NCBI GenBank assembly: GCA_964574335.1
Contig: CAZNNH010000007.1
Span: 1-64,000 of the forward strand
From: CAZNNH01 sp964574335
GTDB taxonomy: Bacteria; Acidobacteriota; Vicinamibacteria; Fen-336
Direction: 5' to 3'
Length of the DNA: 64,000 bases
Part shown: positions 51,764 through 61,241 of the stretch, piece after piece
Numbering within the stretch: position 1 is the stretch's first letter
Layout of the letters: each line of letters begins with the position of its first letter
Position numbers and translations under genes: made by a program
Notes under the pieces: model-generated
Seen by the model: only the letters and a program-made list of their open reading frames with translations
Databases searched by the model: none
Told to the model about the DNA's origin: nothing

Positions 51764-52732
51764 CTAGCGCTCGTCCCGCCGAGTGCTCGCCGACGGCGAG
51801 CGAAGGCCCAGAACCACGTCCGCTCGCACCCAGTAGACGTCCATCTCGTCCCCCCGGTGGCGCGAGAAGATCAGGTACCGGCCATCGGGCGAGATGTCTC
51901 CGACGTCGTCGCCCAAGGGGGTGTTGATCGGAGCCGGGATGAGGCGCGGATCGCTCCAGCGGCCGTCTGGTCCCCGGAAGGCAACGTACCCATCCATCTC
52001 GCCCAATCCTCCCGGTCGATCCGACTTGAAGATCAGGTAGCTCTCGTCCGGCGCGATGAACGGGTCCCATTCCTGGTGCTCCGTGTTGAGCTCCCGAACC
52101 GGCTGGGGAGGGTCGAAGCCCTCCCCATCGGAGCTTCTGCGAGCGCAGAAGAGGTCCGGGTTCCCGCCGCGGGTCGAGGCGAAGCACAGGGTGCCAGCCG
52201 CGCTGATTGTCGGGTGGTACTCCGTCGCCGGTGAGCTCACCGGTGGGGGCACCCGGCGTGGCGGGCTCCAGCCGTCGCCGTCGCGCTCGGTCACCCACAG
52301 GTCGAACTGGTAGGGAGGCGCGCCGGGAGGACGATTGGAGGCGAAGTAGACCCGCCGGCCGTCGCTGGAGAACGCGGGCTCCGTGTTGTTGCCCACGTCG
52401 GCGAAGCTCGCGGCCTCAGGCTCGCTCCAGCGACCGTCCACCTGCCGGGTGTGGAGAAGCCGGGGCCGGTAGTCGGCGGAAGTCTCCGCGAAGAACGCTT
52501 CGGTCCCGTCCGGCGAGAACACGAGCGCGCGTTCCATGCGTCCCGGCTTCGAGATGAACCCGGGCGCGAAGACGACCGGCTGGTCCTGTGGGGGTGTCTC
52601 CCCGCAGTAGGGGCCGCGGCGTTCCGTCGCGGTCTCGGGGGTACGGTCTTTCTCGATGGTCTCTGCCGAGGCGGGGCCCCACGCCACGCTCACGAGGAGG
52701 GGCAGGGCCGGAAGGACTCTGCGAGTGGTCAC
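51764..52732 (-). CDS. Secreted PD40 beta-propeller protein, paralogue of the one at 27236
   Basis: A 322-residue exported protein. GTG 52732 has AAGGAGG four bases upstream and a signal peptide follows (RVLPALPLLVSVAWGPASA). PD40 repeats include ALVFSPDGTEAFFAETS, PAFSSDGRRVYFASNRPPG, EWDPFIAPDESYLIFKSDRP and DISPDGRYLIFSRHRGDE. It shares block order with the protein at 27236-28183. The 192 bp between it and the upstream hydrolase gene show no gene. Confidence 0.8.
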   Translation of the reverse strand: MTTRRVLPALPLLVSVAWGPASAETIEKDRTPETATERRGPYCGETPPQDQPVVFAPGFISKPGRMERALVFSPDGTEAFFAETSADYRPRLLHTRQVDGRWSEPEAASFADVGNNTEPAFSSDGRRVYFASNRPPGAPPYQFDLWVTERDGDGWSPPRRVPPPVSSPATEYHPTISAAGTLCFASTRGGNPDLFCARRSSDGEGFDPPQPVRELNTEHQEWDPFIAPDESYLIFKSDRPGGLGEMDGYVAFRGPDGRWSDPRLIPAPINTPLGDDVGDISPDGRYLIFSRHRGDEMDVYWVRADVVLGLRSPSASTRRDER

Positions 52733-52997
52733 GAAACCTCCTTCGGTGCCGCGGCGGATTCCTCTTGCGGCCGCCCGGATCGAGGCACCGGATCCCGTCA
52801 GAAGACCGCAGATGAATCGCGGGATCAAGCGGTTCGTGACCAGATCCGAGATGGAGAGACGAGGGGTGGACCGCCCGGCCGAGCGCCATCGGGCGCGTTC
52901 GGCGAGGCTCTCTGGGCAGCGACGTCCTCACGGGGTTTCACATCTTCGCCGGGCCGAATCTGGTATGTAGTGGCCCGAGACACCTCAGGAGGAAACC

Positions 52998-53825
52998 ATG
53001 CGCGATCGTGGCCCGGCTCGGATCTTCTGTACTCTGTTGCTGCTGCTGCTCGGCGCGACCGCGGCCGTCCAGGCACGTGCCGCCGAAGCCGGCAGCGGGC
53101 TCTCCCTCACCCTTCACTCACAGCTCCTGGGCGAGGATCGCCCGCTGCTCTTGCGTCTCCCCGTGGACTACGAGTCGTCCACGGCCTGCTACCCCGTCAT
53201 CTACCGTCTCGATGGGGAGGAGGACTTCTTCATCCACACGCTGGCGGCGGTCCGATACCTGGAGGACATGAGCCAGAAGATCGCACCACACATCGTGGTG
53301 GCCATCCCCAACGTGGACCGGGGACGGGACATGAGCCTCGACCGGGGCGGTGAGACGTTCGTCCGCTTCATCGAGACGGAGGTGGTCCCCACCATCGAGA
53401 AGAACTACCGCGCCGACGGCTCCCGGATCCTGATCGGGCAGTCGTTCAGCTCGGTGTTCGCCCTCTACTCCTTCCTGAAGGTGCCGGGCCTCTTCGACGG
53501 CTACATCCTCGGCAGCTTCGGCCTCCCGAGCGACGAGCTCGCCTCCCGATTCCGGAGCGAGCTGGAAGGATCGACCCGGATCAGCGAAGCGGGGAGGGCG
53601 TCTCTCTTCATCGCCCAGGGCCGGCACGATCCCTACGACCCGGACGGATCCATCGCGAGACGAGGCGCGGCCTTCCTGGACCTCCTGGCGCGGAAGGCCC
53701 CCCAGGTACGGGTTCTGACCCGCGTGTACGACGACGAAGGGCACGTCCCGTTCCCCTTCGTCTACGACGGCCTGAGGTGGATCTATCCACACGAAGGGCC
53801 GAGGCAGGCTCCGAGGGCAGAGTAG
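52998..53825 (+). CDS. Secreted esterase-like alpha/beta hydrolase
   Basis: A 275-residue exported protein. ATG 52998 has AGGAGG upstream and a signal peptide (FCTLLLLLLGATAAVQARA). The hydrolase core opens with CYPVIYRLDGEEDFFIHTLA; the nucleophile Ser is in ILIGQSFSSVFALYSFL and the His is in DEGHVPFPFVYDGL, with an Asp candidate in QGRHDPYDPDG. This fits the esterase D/Fes-like group, which cleaves acyl esters or siderophores. Its stop lies 12 bp before the likely start of the CHAT gene, so they may share a transcript. Confidence 0.82.
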   Translation: MRDRGPARIFCTLLLLLLGATAAVQARAAEAGSGLSLTLHSQLLGEDRPLLLRLPVDYESSTACYPVIYRLDGEEDFFIHTLAAVRYLEDMSQKIAPHIVVAIPNVDRGRDMSLDRGGETFVRFIETEVVPTIEKNYRADGSRILIGQSFSSVFALYSFLKVPGLFDGYILGSFGLPSDELASRFRSELEGSTRISEAGRASLFIAQGRHDPYDPDGSIARRGAAFLDLLARKAPQVRVLTRVYDDEGHVPFPFVYDGLRWIYPHEGPRQAPRAE

Positions 53826-53836
53826 AATCGGCCATC

Positions 53837-56791
53837 TTGCCAAGAACCTCCCGCCGGCTCGCCGTCGTCGCCTTCTCCGCGCTTCTCACCCATGGGCTCG
53901 CCGCCCAGGCGTGGCCCGCCGAGGGGGTGCAGGTGGAGGAGGTGTTCGCCGGCTACGGTGGCGACCGGGCCGGGCTGAAGGCCGGTGACGTCCTCGAGAG
54001 GTGGGCCCGAGCGGCGTCGCCGCCCGCCAACCCGGAGCCGGCCGAGGGCCCGGTTCGCTCCCAGTTCGACTTCGTCGAGGTGGAAGTCGAAGAGGGCGCG
54101 CGTGGCGACGTGACCTTCTGGGGCCGCCGCGGCGGCGATCGGCTCCGGGTCCAGATGCCGCATCAGGACTGGGTCGTCTCGGTCCGTCCGCTGCTCGAAG
54201 GCGCCGACCTGGAGCGGTATCGCGCGGCGCGAGGGCTCATCGACGGTCCCGAGCACGAGCAGGGGTTCTTGGGCTGGAGCGAGCTGTCCGCCTCGTTCCA
54301 CCAGCGGGGCCGGAACGACCTGGCAAGCTGGCTGTACCTGAAGCTCGCCCGCTTCGCGACCTGGCGGAGGAGCTGGCCCATCGCCGACGAGGCCTACCGG
54401 GACGCGCTGGGCGCCGCCGAGACGGATCCCTCCGCGCGCGCCCAGATCCTGGCCTTCCAGGCGGAGTCCTACCGGGACCGCGTCGACTGGCCGGCCGCAA
54501 CGACCAGGTTCGAGCGGGCGCTCGAGATCTACCGGGCCCAGGCCAAGGACTGCCTGCGCGAGGCCCGCGTGCTCGACCAGCTCGGAGGCGTGGCCTTCAA
54601 GCACGGGGACCTGGTGGGGGCCGAGCAGCACCTTCGGCGGTCGTCGGAGATTCGGGAGGCGGCGGCCCCGCAGAGCGCGACTGTCGCCAACAGCCTTCAC
54701 AACCTGGGTCTGGTGGCCGCCGTCCGCGGCGACCTCGACGCGGCGGAAGACAGCTTCCGCCGCGCCCTCGCCCTCAACAAGCGCCTCGCCCCCGGAAGCC
54801 TCGACGTCTCGCTCAGCCTGCACAACCTCGGCGGCGTGGCCGAGAAACGCGGCGACCTGGCGGCCGCGGAGGAGTACCACCAGCGCGCCCTCGCCTTCTG
54901 GAGCCAGTACCAGCCGGAGAGCCTGGCCATGGCCTCGGGGATGGTCCACCTGGGCGGTCTCGCCCTGAAGCGAGAGCGGATGGAGGAGGCCCGGCCGCTG
55001 GCCCTCGCCGGCTTCGAGATGGCGGAGCGGGTGGTGCCCGGTGGCATCGTCAGCGGCGATGCTGCGCTTCTGCTCGGGGACATCGCCCTCGCCGACGGCG
55101 ATCTCGACGCGGCGGAGGCCCACTACCAGCTCGCCCTGCGGATCCGGCGGGCACAGCTCCCGGGCAGCGCCGCGGAGGCCGAGGCCCTCCACCGTCTCGG
55201 CGTTCTCGAGCGTCGCCGCCGGCGGCCCCAACGAGCGCTCTCCGCGTATCTCGAGGCGCTGGCGGTGCTCGACGGGCAGACGCGGATGCTCGGCGGCTCC
55301 GACGAGGTCCGGGCACGTTTCGCCGCCCTCTATGCCCCCTACTACCACCAGACCCTCGACCTGCTGATGGAGCTCGGCCGCCCGGAGGAAGCCTTCCACG
55401 TGCTGGAGCGCTACCGGGCGCGCGCCTTCCTGGCGCTTCTGGCCGAGCGGGACCTGGTCTTCTCGAGGGACGTGCCGGAGACGCTGGACCGGGAGCGGCG
55501 TGGCGCCGACGCGGCGTACGACCAGGCCTTCGCGGCGATGGCCGGCGCTACCGGAGCTGCCGCGGACGAGGCCCGTCTGGCCCTGGCGGCCGCTCGCCGG
55601 TGCCAGCAGGAGGTCGCGACCCGGCTTCGCGCGGTCTCCGCGCGGCTGGCGGACCTCCAGCACCCCGAGCCCCTCGACCTGCCACGGACACGGGCGGCCC
55701 TCGACTCCGGAACGCTGCTGCTTTCGTACGCCATCGGCGAGGAGCGAAGCTTCCTCTTCGCGGTCGGCCCGGGCCCCGACGACTTCGAGGCGGTCGAGCT
55801 CGGCACGACGCTCGCGAAGCTCGGCGACGAGGTCTTGCGCTTCCGCCAGTTCCTGCTCGAGCCCGGTCCCCTCGGAGAGCGGCCGCGCCAGGCGCTGGCC
55901 CGGCGGCTGAGCGCCGAGCTGCTGTCGCCGGTGGCCGATCGTCTCGCCCGCGCCGACCGCCTGCTGGTGCTGGCGGACGGTCCGCTTCACCTGCTCCCGT
56001 TCTCGGCCCTCGCCGACCCGACCTCGCCCGCCCGCTACCTGGTCGAGCTCCGGCCCGTCCACACGGCGGCCTCGGCCACGGTCTTCGCGGAGCTCCGGCG
56101 AGAGCGGCCGCCGGGGCGGCGAGCGCGGCTGGTCGCCTTCGGCGATCCCGACTACCGGGCCGGGGGCACCGAGGCCGGCCCGCTAGTCCGCTCACTGCGA
56201 GACCGCGGCCTGGAGCTTCTTCCCCTGCCCGGCTCGCGCCGCGAGGTGGAGATGCTGCGCCGCCTCTTTCCGGAAGACGCCCGCGTCTACGTCGGCGCGG
56301 ACGCCAGCGAGGCCAGGGCCCGCCATGCCGGGACCGAGCCGTCGCTGCTCCACTTCGCCTGCCACGCGATGGCCGACGAGGCCTCGCCCCTTGACTCGTC
56401 GCTGGTCCTCTCCCTGCCCGGCGCCTGGAAGCCCGGGCAGCCCAACGGCCTGCTCCAGGCCTGGGAGATCCTCGAGGAGATGCGGGTGGACGCCGACCTG
56501 GTGACGCTCTCGGCCTGCAGCACCGCCCTGGGGCGGGAGCTCTCGGGGGAGGGGATGGTCGGCCTCAGCCGCGCCTTCCACTACGCCGGCGCCCGCAGCG
56601 TGCTGGCGTCGCTGTGGCCGGTCAACGACGAGGCCACCGCCGAGCTGATGGGCCGCTTCTACCTCCACCTGCGGGAAGGCCAGAGCAAGGACCGGTCGCT
56701 CCGTGAGGCCCAGGTCGAGATGCTCCACCTCGAGCGCTTCTCCCACCCTGCGCTGTGGGGGGCGTTCCAGCTCAGCGGCGACTGGCGATAG
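53837..56791 (+). CDS. Secreted PDZ-TPR-CHAT caspase-like protease
   Basis: A 984-residue protein from TTG 53837, chosen because a signal peptide (SRRLAVVAFSALLTHGLAAQ) follows; GTG at 53777 is an alternative that would overlap the upstream gene. Order: a PDZ-like segment (VQVEEVFAGYGGDRAGLKAG), about nine TPR repeats (LHNLGLVAAVRGDLDAAEDS, LHNLGGVAEKRGDLAAAEEY) and a C-terminal CHAT domain with LVLADGPLHLLPFSAL. His843 (HFACHAM) and Cys894 (LSACSTALG) are the expected catalytic pair. Substrate and trigger are unknown. It converges on the cyclase operon after 5 bp. Confidence 0.85.
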   Translation: MPRTSRRLAVVAFSALLTHGLAAQAWPAEGVQVEEVFAGYGGDRAGLKAGDVLERWARAASPPANPEPAEGPVRSQFDFVEVEVEEGARGDVTFWGRRGGDRLRVQMPHQDWVVSVRPLLEGADLERYRAARGLIDGPEHEQGFLGWSELSASFHQRGRNDLASWLYLKLARFATWRRSWPIADEAYRDALGAAETDPSARAQILAFQAESYRDRVDWPAATTRFERALEIYRAQAKDCLREARVLDQLGGVAFKHGDLVGAEQHLRRSSEIREAAAPQSATVANSLHNLGLVAAVRGDLDAAEDSFRRALALNKRLAPGSLDVSLSLHNLGGVAEKRGDLAAAEEYHQRALAFWSQYQPESLAMASGMVHLGGLALKRERMEEARPLALAGFEMAERVVPGGIVSGDAALLLGDIALADGDLDAAEAHYQLALRIRRAQLPGSAAEAEALHRLGVLERRRRRPQRALSAYLEALAVLDGQTRMLGGSDEVRARFAALYAPYYHQTLDLLMELGRPEEAFHVLERYRARAFLALLAERDLVFSRDVPETLDRERRGADAAYDQAFAAMAGATGAAADEARLALAAARRCQQEVATRLRAVSARLADLQHPEPLDLPRTRAALDSGTLLLSYAIGEERSFLFAVGPGPDDFEAVELGTTLAKLGDEVLRFRQFLLEPGPLGERPRQALARRLSAELLSPVADRLARADRLLVLADGPLHLLPFSALADPTSPARYLVELRPVHTAASATVFAELRRERPPGRRARLVAFGDPDYRAGGTEAGPLVRSLRDRGLELLPLPGSRREVEMLRRLFPEDARVYVGADASEARARHAGTEPSLLHFACHAMADEASPLDSSLVLSLPGAWKPGQPNGLLQAWEILEEMRVDADLVTLSACSTALGRELSGEGMVGLSRAFHYAGARSVLASLWPVNDEATAELMGRFYLHLREGQSKDRSLREAQVEMLHLERFSHPALWGAFQLSGDWR

Positions 56792-56796
56792 GCCGC

Positions 56797-57552
56797 CTAC
56801 TCGGAGCTCCGCCGGTCGGCCTGGCCGAAGTCCTCCTCGGCCTGCCGCTGCGTCGCCGGGAGCTGCGCGAAGAGCTCCGCGCGCCGGGCGTACGCCTCGG
56901 ATCGATCGGGGAATCGGGCGATCAGGTCGCTGTAGGCGCCCAGGGCGTCGTACCAGACGCGTCCCTCGACCAGCACCTGGGCGCGGGCCAGTCCCGCCGC
57001 GTAGGGATCGTCGGCGTCGATCGCCTCCAGCGCGGCGTCGATCCGGGAGCGCTCCGCGGCGTTCACCACCACGATGGCGGCCATCGAGGCGCGGGCGCTG
57101 GAGGATCCTCCGGCGGGACGGACGCTCCAGAAGTAGGTTGCCGCGTCCGTCAGGCGCGGCGCATCGGCGGGCCACGGGTAGCTCTGGCCGGCGACGGTGG
57201 CGGTGTGCACGTCGCGGCCCGACTCGTCCGAGAGGACGAACAGGAAGCGGCCGCCCTCGTCCCGCCAGGCGAAGAGCGGGCTGGCGCCGTGGAGCTTGGC
57301 GAGGTGTGGGGCGAGGATGCGGGGGGGCTCCGGCCCGGGCAGGGCGCGGGTGGCGCCGGCCACCACCGGCTTGTCGTCGAGCTTGGCGGCATCCAGCAGC
57401 TCGAACCCGGACAGGTTGCTGACCACCCGCTTTCGCTTCTTCGGCGCCTCTTCCTTGCCGGGCTCCGGCCCGCTCTTGGGCTCCTCGGCGAGCGCCAGCC
57501 CTGCCGTCACGATCACCGTCAGCAGCAGCACCAGTCCGCGTCGTTGCGTCAT
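56797..57552 (-). CDS. Secreted protein with TPR-like C-terminus, coupled to the cyclase
   Basis: A 251-residue exported protein. ATG 57552 overlaps the cyclase stop by 4 bp (ATGA), so the two are translationally coupled. The signal peptide is GLVLLLTVIVTAGLALA, followed by a Lys-rich linker (KEEAPKKRKR). The middle (residues about 45-140) is a beta-rich domain of unknown family. The end (ARAQVLVEGRVWYDALGAYS then RFPDRSEAYARRAELFAQL) looks like TPR helices. Position suggests it modulates or senses for the CHASE2 cyclase. Confidence 0.6.
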   Translation of the reverse strand: MTQRRGLVLLLTVIVTAGLALAEEPKSGPEPGKEEAPKKRKRVVSNLSGFELLDAAKLDDKPVVAGATRALPGPEPPRILAPHLAKLHGASPLFAWRDEGGRFLFVLSDESGRDVHTATVAGQSYPWPADAPRLTDAATYFWSVRPAGGSSSARASMAAIVVVNAAERSRIDAALEAIDADDPYAAGLARAQVLVEGRVWYDALGAYSDLIARFPDRSEAYARRAELFAQLPATQRQAEEDFGQADRRSSE

Positions 57553-59417
57553 CGGGGCATGCCTCCTGCGGTTTCGGGTCTCTCGGCGCGGACAGTGTAC
57601 ACCTGCACCTGCTGGCTGAAGCCCTTGGCCTCGGCCGCGCCGAGCGCCTCCGTCACGAACCGCTCGCGGACCAGCGCTTCCGTGGCGGGGCTGATCAGCA
57701 GGTCCACGTCCTGGAAGCGACGGGTGGCGGACTCGAGCCGGGCGGCGAGATTCACCGCCTCCCCGATCACCGAGTACTCCATGCGCCGGGGCGAGCCAAC
57801 GCTGCCGGCGGCGAGGGTGCCGGTGTGGATACCGATGCCGATTCGGATCGGCGGCCGCCACAGGCCGCGCTCGGCGCGGCCGCGGTTGTCTCGGTTCAGC
57901 GTCTCGAGGCGCGCGAGCATCTGAAGCCCGGCCCGCACCGCCCGCTCCGCGTCGTCGCGGACGCCCCGGCTGACGGGGACGCCGAACAGCACCATCAGGC
58001 CGTCGCCGATGAACTTGTTCAGGAACCCGCCGTGGCGCTCGATCACCTCGCTCATGGCGGCGAAGTAGTCGTTGACCCAGGCGATCACCTCGCGCGGCGG
58101 CTGCCCCGCGCTGCGGGCGGTGAAGCCGCGGATGTCCGCGAACAGGATCGAGGCGGTCCGCTCCTGCCCCTCGATCACCACGCCCTCGGGATGGCGGAAG
58201 ACCTCCTTCAAGACCTCGTCGGAGACGTAGCGGCCGAACAGCTCCCGAAGCCGGCGCTCCTGCTCGTCCCCGCGCAGGAAGCGGTAGCCGAGGGCAGCGG
58301 AGAGCGAGAGCAGAAGCGCGCTCTCGGTGGAGACGAAGGGCATCCAGACCTGCCAGGCGGCGAGCAGCCAGAAGGCGAGGGCGAAGATGCCGAGGGCCAG
58401 CGCCAGCACCGTCGGTACCGCCCACGCCGGCCGGCCGTACATGACGAGGCCCAGCGCCAGCAGGGCGGCCAGCAGGTTGGCCAGGGTCCGGGGCGCTTCG
58501 CCCAGGACACGAACAGTGCCGCCTTCGAGCAGGGCGGCGAGCGCCGCGGCATGGATCTCGGCCCCCGACACCAAACCCCGACGCGCGTACAGGGGCGTCT
58601 CGAAGCGGTCCTTGGCGGCCTGGCTGCTCTCGCCGATGAGCACGATGTCTCCCTTGAGGACGCTCGAGTCGAAGCCCGGCTGCAGGACGTCCAGCAGGTC
58701 CAGCCGCAACCCGGGGGCTCGCCAGGCGCCCATCAAGATGGTGAGAACCTCACCGCGTCCCCCCTCGACGTCGATCTCCCGGTCTCCCAGCCGCACCACG
58801 CCGGGCCGGCCCGGCTTCAGACCCTCGCCGAGGTAGTTGGTGGCCAGGGCGGCGGAGAGGCTCAGGACCTCGATCGTCTTGCCATCCCCCTCCCGCAGCC
58901 GCAGGAAGAGGGGGACGCGGCGGTAGGCCGCGTCCTCGTCGCTGTAGAGGCTCACGGCCCCCACGTCCAGGGCGGCCTGCTCGAGCTCGGGGAGCGGCTC
59001 CTCCCAGATGCCGCGCTCGGTGCGGTTGGTGGAGATGATGACGTTCCCCGCCCCCGCCAGGGCTTCGGCCAGGGCGCGGTCCTGCTCCGGCCGACGTGGC
59101 TCGGACAGCAGCATGTCGAGGCCGATCAGCTCCGGCCGGCCCTGGGCGATCCGGCTGATGGCGAGGGCGACCTTGTCCCTGGGGATCGGCCAGTCGTCGA
59201 GCTCCTTGACGGTGGCGTCGGTGATGTCGACGAAGACGATCTGCGGGGCCGGCTTCGGTGGCGGCTGGGCCCCGACCAGCCGGTCGAACCCGTTCAGCTC
59301 GACGATGCGGAAGAACCGGGTCGAGGACAGCACCGCCATCACGCCGCAAACCAGCGCCGCGGACACCACGGTGGCGGTCAGACGTCGGCGCGAGATCCGC
59401 TCCCAGCTCACACCCAA
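57549..59417 (-). CDS. CHASE2-domain adenylate/guanylate cyclase
   Basis: Membrane sensor that makes a cyclic nucleotide, 622 residues. One helix (about 13-32), an extracytoplasmic CHASE2 domain (FVDITDATVKELDDWPIPRD onwards, to about 300), then three transmembrane helices (about 310-385) and a class III cyclase domain. Metal aspartates are in SILFADIRGFTA (near 425) and KFIGDGLMVLFG. The substrate-specifying segment reads YSVIGEAVNLAARLE, with Glu where many adenylate cyclases have Asp, so ATP versus GTP is not settled. Start ATG 59417. It leads an operon with the protein at 56797. Confidence 0.9.
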   Translation of the reverse strand: MGVSWERISRRRLTATVVSAALVCGVMAVLSSTRFFRIVELNGFDRLVGAQPPPKPAPQIVFVDITDATVKELDDWPIPRDKVALAISRIAQGRPELIGLDMLLSEPRRPEQDRALAEALAGAGNVIISTNRTERGIWEEPLPELEQAALDVGAVSLYSDEDAAYRRVPLFLRLREGDGKTIEVLSLSAALATNYLGEGLKPGRPGVVRLGDREIDVEGGRGEVLTILMGAWRAPGLRLDLLDVLQPGFDSSVLKGDIVLIGESSQAAKDRFETPLYARRGLVSGAEIHAAALAALLEGGTVRVLGEAPRTLANLLAALLALGLVMYGRPAWAVPTVLALALGIFALAFWLLAAWQVWMPFVSTESALLLSLSAALGYRFLRGDEQERRLRELFGRYVSDEVLKEVFRHPEGVVIEGQERTASILFADIRGFTARSAGQPPREVIAWVNDYFAAMSEVIERHGGFLNKFIGDGLMVLFGVPVSRGVRDDAERAVRAGLQMLARLETLNRDNRGRAERGLWRPPIRIGIGIHTGTLAAGSVGSPRRMEYSVIGEAVNLAARLESATRRFQDVDLLISPATEALVRERFVTEALGAAEAKGFSQQVQVYTVRAERPETAGGMPR

Positions 59418-59550
59418 GATCGCCTCGGCTGAAGACGCTGTGCCAGGCGCAACCTAGCGCATCGCCCGGGAAGGAAGCAAACGCTGGGGATGCAACTCGC
59501 CGGGAGTCGCAGTATCCTCCTGCGGTTCGGGGGCTCTCCAAGGAGCAGTC

Positions 59551-60429
59551 ATGACACGACACATGCTCGCCGGGTTGCTGGGGCTGACGGTGCTCGCCGC
59601 GCTGCCGGCCCACGCGGGGGGTTCCCCGCCCACGGCTCGGGCCACGCTGACCTACATCGCCAACGAGGGCTTCCTGATCACCGGCGCGGACGAGAAGGTC
59701 CTGATCGACGCCGCGTTCACCGAAGGCTTCGGGCGGCTGCCAACGCCGTCCGAGGACGACCTGCAGAAGATGCGGAGCGCGGCGCCGCCCTTCGACGACC
59801 TGACGGCCATCCTGGTCACCCATCGGGACCCGGACCACCTCGACCCGGCCGTCGTCGTCCAGCACCTCCTGCACGACCCGGGGTGCGTGATGATCGGGCC
59901 TGCCCAGGTGGCCGAGCGGGTGCGGGGCGTCCCCGGCTACGAGGAGGTGAAGAACCGGGTTCGGGAGGTGCCGCGGGTCCCGGCCCCGGCTCGACACACG
60001 GTCGGGGGGCACACCTTCCTGTCCGTCCTGCTCGAGCACATGGGTGGCGACGGGAGCGCTCCCCCCGAGTCCCACAACGTTGGCCACGTCTTCACGGTCG
60101 GAGGCCTCAAGTTCCTGCACACGGGCGACACCGGGGCGGACGACGTCGAGGCCTTCCGCCGCGCCAGATTGGCGGAAGAGAAGATCGACGTCGCCATCGT
60201 GCACTGGGCCTTCCTCAGTGGTGCCTGGGTGAAGCCGGCCCGGACCGTCTTCGAGGAGCTCGAGCCGGCAGCGATCCTCCTGGACCACCTCCGCCTGCAG
60301 GCCCCTCCCGAGCTCCGGGACCTGTCGGCGGTGACGGAAGGCCTGCCCCCGGTGCTGGTGATGGACACGCCCGGCCAGACCCTGGTCTTCGAGCGCGGCC
60401 CGGCCGGCCTGAGGATCCGGCAACCTTGA
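59551..60429 (+). CDS. Secreted metallo-beta-lactamase-fold protein with atypical metal motif
   Basis: A 292-residue exported protein with signal peptide (MLAGLLGLTVLAALPAHAG). The fold is recognised from ANEGFLITGADEKVLIDAAF, LTAILVTHRDPDHLDPAVVV and LKFLHTGDTGAD. The usual THxHxDH motif is TH-RDP-DH here, lacking the second His, so metal site 1 is incomplete or rearranged; HNVGHVF may supply another ligand. Hydrolase activity is therefore uncertain. It stands alone on the plus strand. Confidence 0.78.
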   Translation: MTRHMLAGLLGLTVLAALPAHAGGSPPTARATLTYIANEGFLITGADEKVLIDAAFTEGFGRLPTPSEDDLQKMRSAAPPFDDLTAILVTHRDPDHLDPAVVVQHLLHDPGCVMIGPAQVAERVRGVPGYEEVKNRVREVPRVPAPARHTVGGHTFLSVLLEHMGGDGSAPPESHNVGHVFTVGGLKFLHTGDTGADDVEAFRRARLAEEKIDVAIVHWAFLSGAWVKPARTVFEELEPAAILLDHLRLQAPPELRDLSAVTEGLPPVLVMDTPGQTLVFERGPAGLRIRQP

Positions 60430-60539
60430 GACGGCCGGAGCCGTTCCCCAGAACGACCGCCTGTTCCCCCAGAGGCCCGTTCAGCGGCTGAGGCGGCAGC
60501 TCGTTCCCACCGCCGAGGCCGAGAGTGTCGGGAAGCCGG

Positions 60540-61241
60540 TCACGCGATCGTCTCGTGCGCGACCACCTCCTGGAGCGGCTTCTTCTCGGGGGACTCCGGC
60601 CACCCTCCCGGACCGTCCTCGGCCGGAACGCCGATGGGGAGCATGGCGATGCGCTCGTAGCGGTCGGGTATCGCCAGCGCCTTGGCGGTGGCCGCGACCG
60701 GGATCCCGTCCGTCAGGAAGACCGTCCCGTATCCCAGGGCGCGTGCCGCCAGCATGATCTGTCCGGCCGCCAGCGTCCCGTCCTTGACGTTGTAGGACGG
60801 CCAGGTGGACTGCTTGTCGGTCAGGACCACGACGTGGACCGGGGCCGAGACCAGGCCGTCCACGTAGGCCGTGGTCCGCTTCAGCGCCTCGTCGACCTCG
60901 GCCTGCGACTTGCCGGACTTCTTCTGCGACTCTTCCGCCAGCGCCAGCGTCTCCTTCCTGATGGCGGCGATCCGGGCGCGATCCCTGACCACCAGGAAGC
61001 GCCAGGGCTGCTGGTTCCCGGCGGTCGCCGCCAGCCGCCCCGCGTCCAGGATCCGCTCGAGGTGGGCGTCAGGGACGGGGGTCTCCTTGAAACGCCGCAC
61101 CGACCGCCGTCCCCGGACGACGTCGAAGAAGCTGCCGCCGCTCGATGCCTCGCTCGCCTCCAGGGTCGTCCCGCCCAACCCCAGACCCAACCCGACGCCC
61201 GCACCTGTGTTCACCAAGAACCTTCTCCGGCCTCTCTCCAT
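60540..61241 (-). CDS. Nitroreductase-family flavoprotein with Tat-like signal
   Basis: FMN-dependent oxidoreductase of 233 residues. The ATG at 61241 is preferred over 61247 because GGAAGGGG lies seven bases upstream. The N-terminus RGRRRFLVNTGAGVGLGLGL has the twin-arginine pattern RRxFL and a hydrophobic core, suggesting Tat export of a pre-folded flavoprotein. FMN-binding motifs are VVRGRRSVRRFKE, AGRLAATAGNQQPWRFLVV, GTLAAGQIMLAARALGYGT and MLPIGVPAE near the end. Physiological substrate unknown. Confidence 0.85.
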   Translation of the reverse strand: MERGRRRFLVNTGAGVGLGLGLGGTTLEASEASSGGSFFDVVRGRRSVRRFKETPVPDAHLERILDAGRLAATAGNQQPWRFLVVRDRARIAAIRKETLALAEESQKKSGKSQAEVDEALKRTTAYVDGLVSAPVHVVVLTDKQSTWPSYNVKDGTLAAGQIMLAARALGYGTVFLTDGIPVAATAKALAIPDRYERIAMLPIGVPAEDGPGGWPESPEKKPLQEVVAHETIA

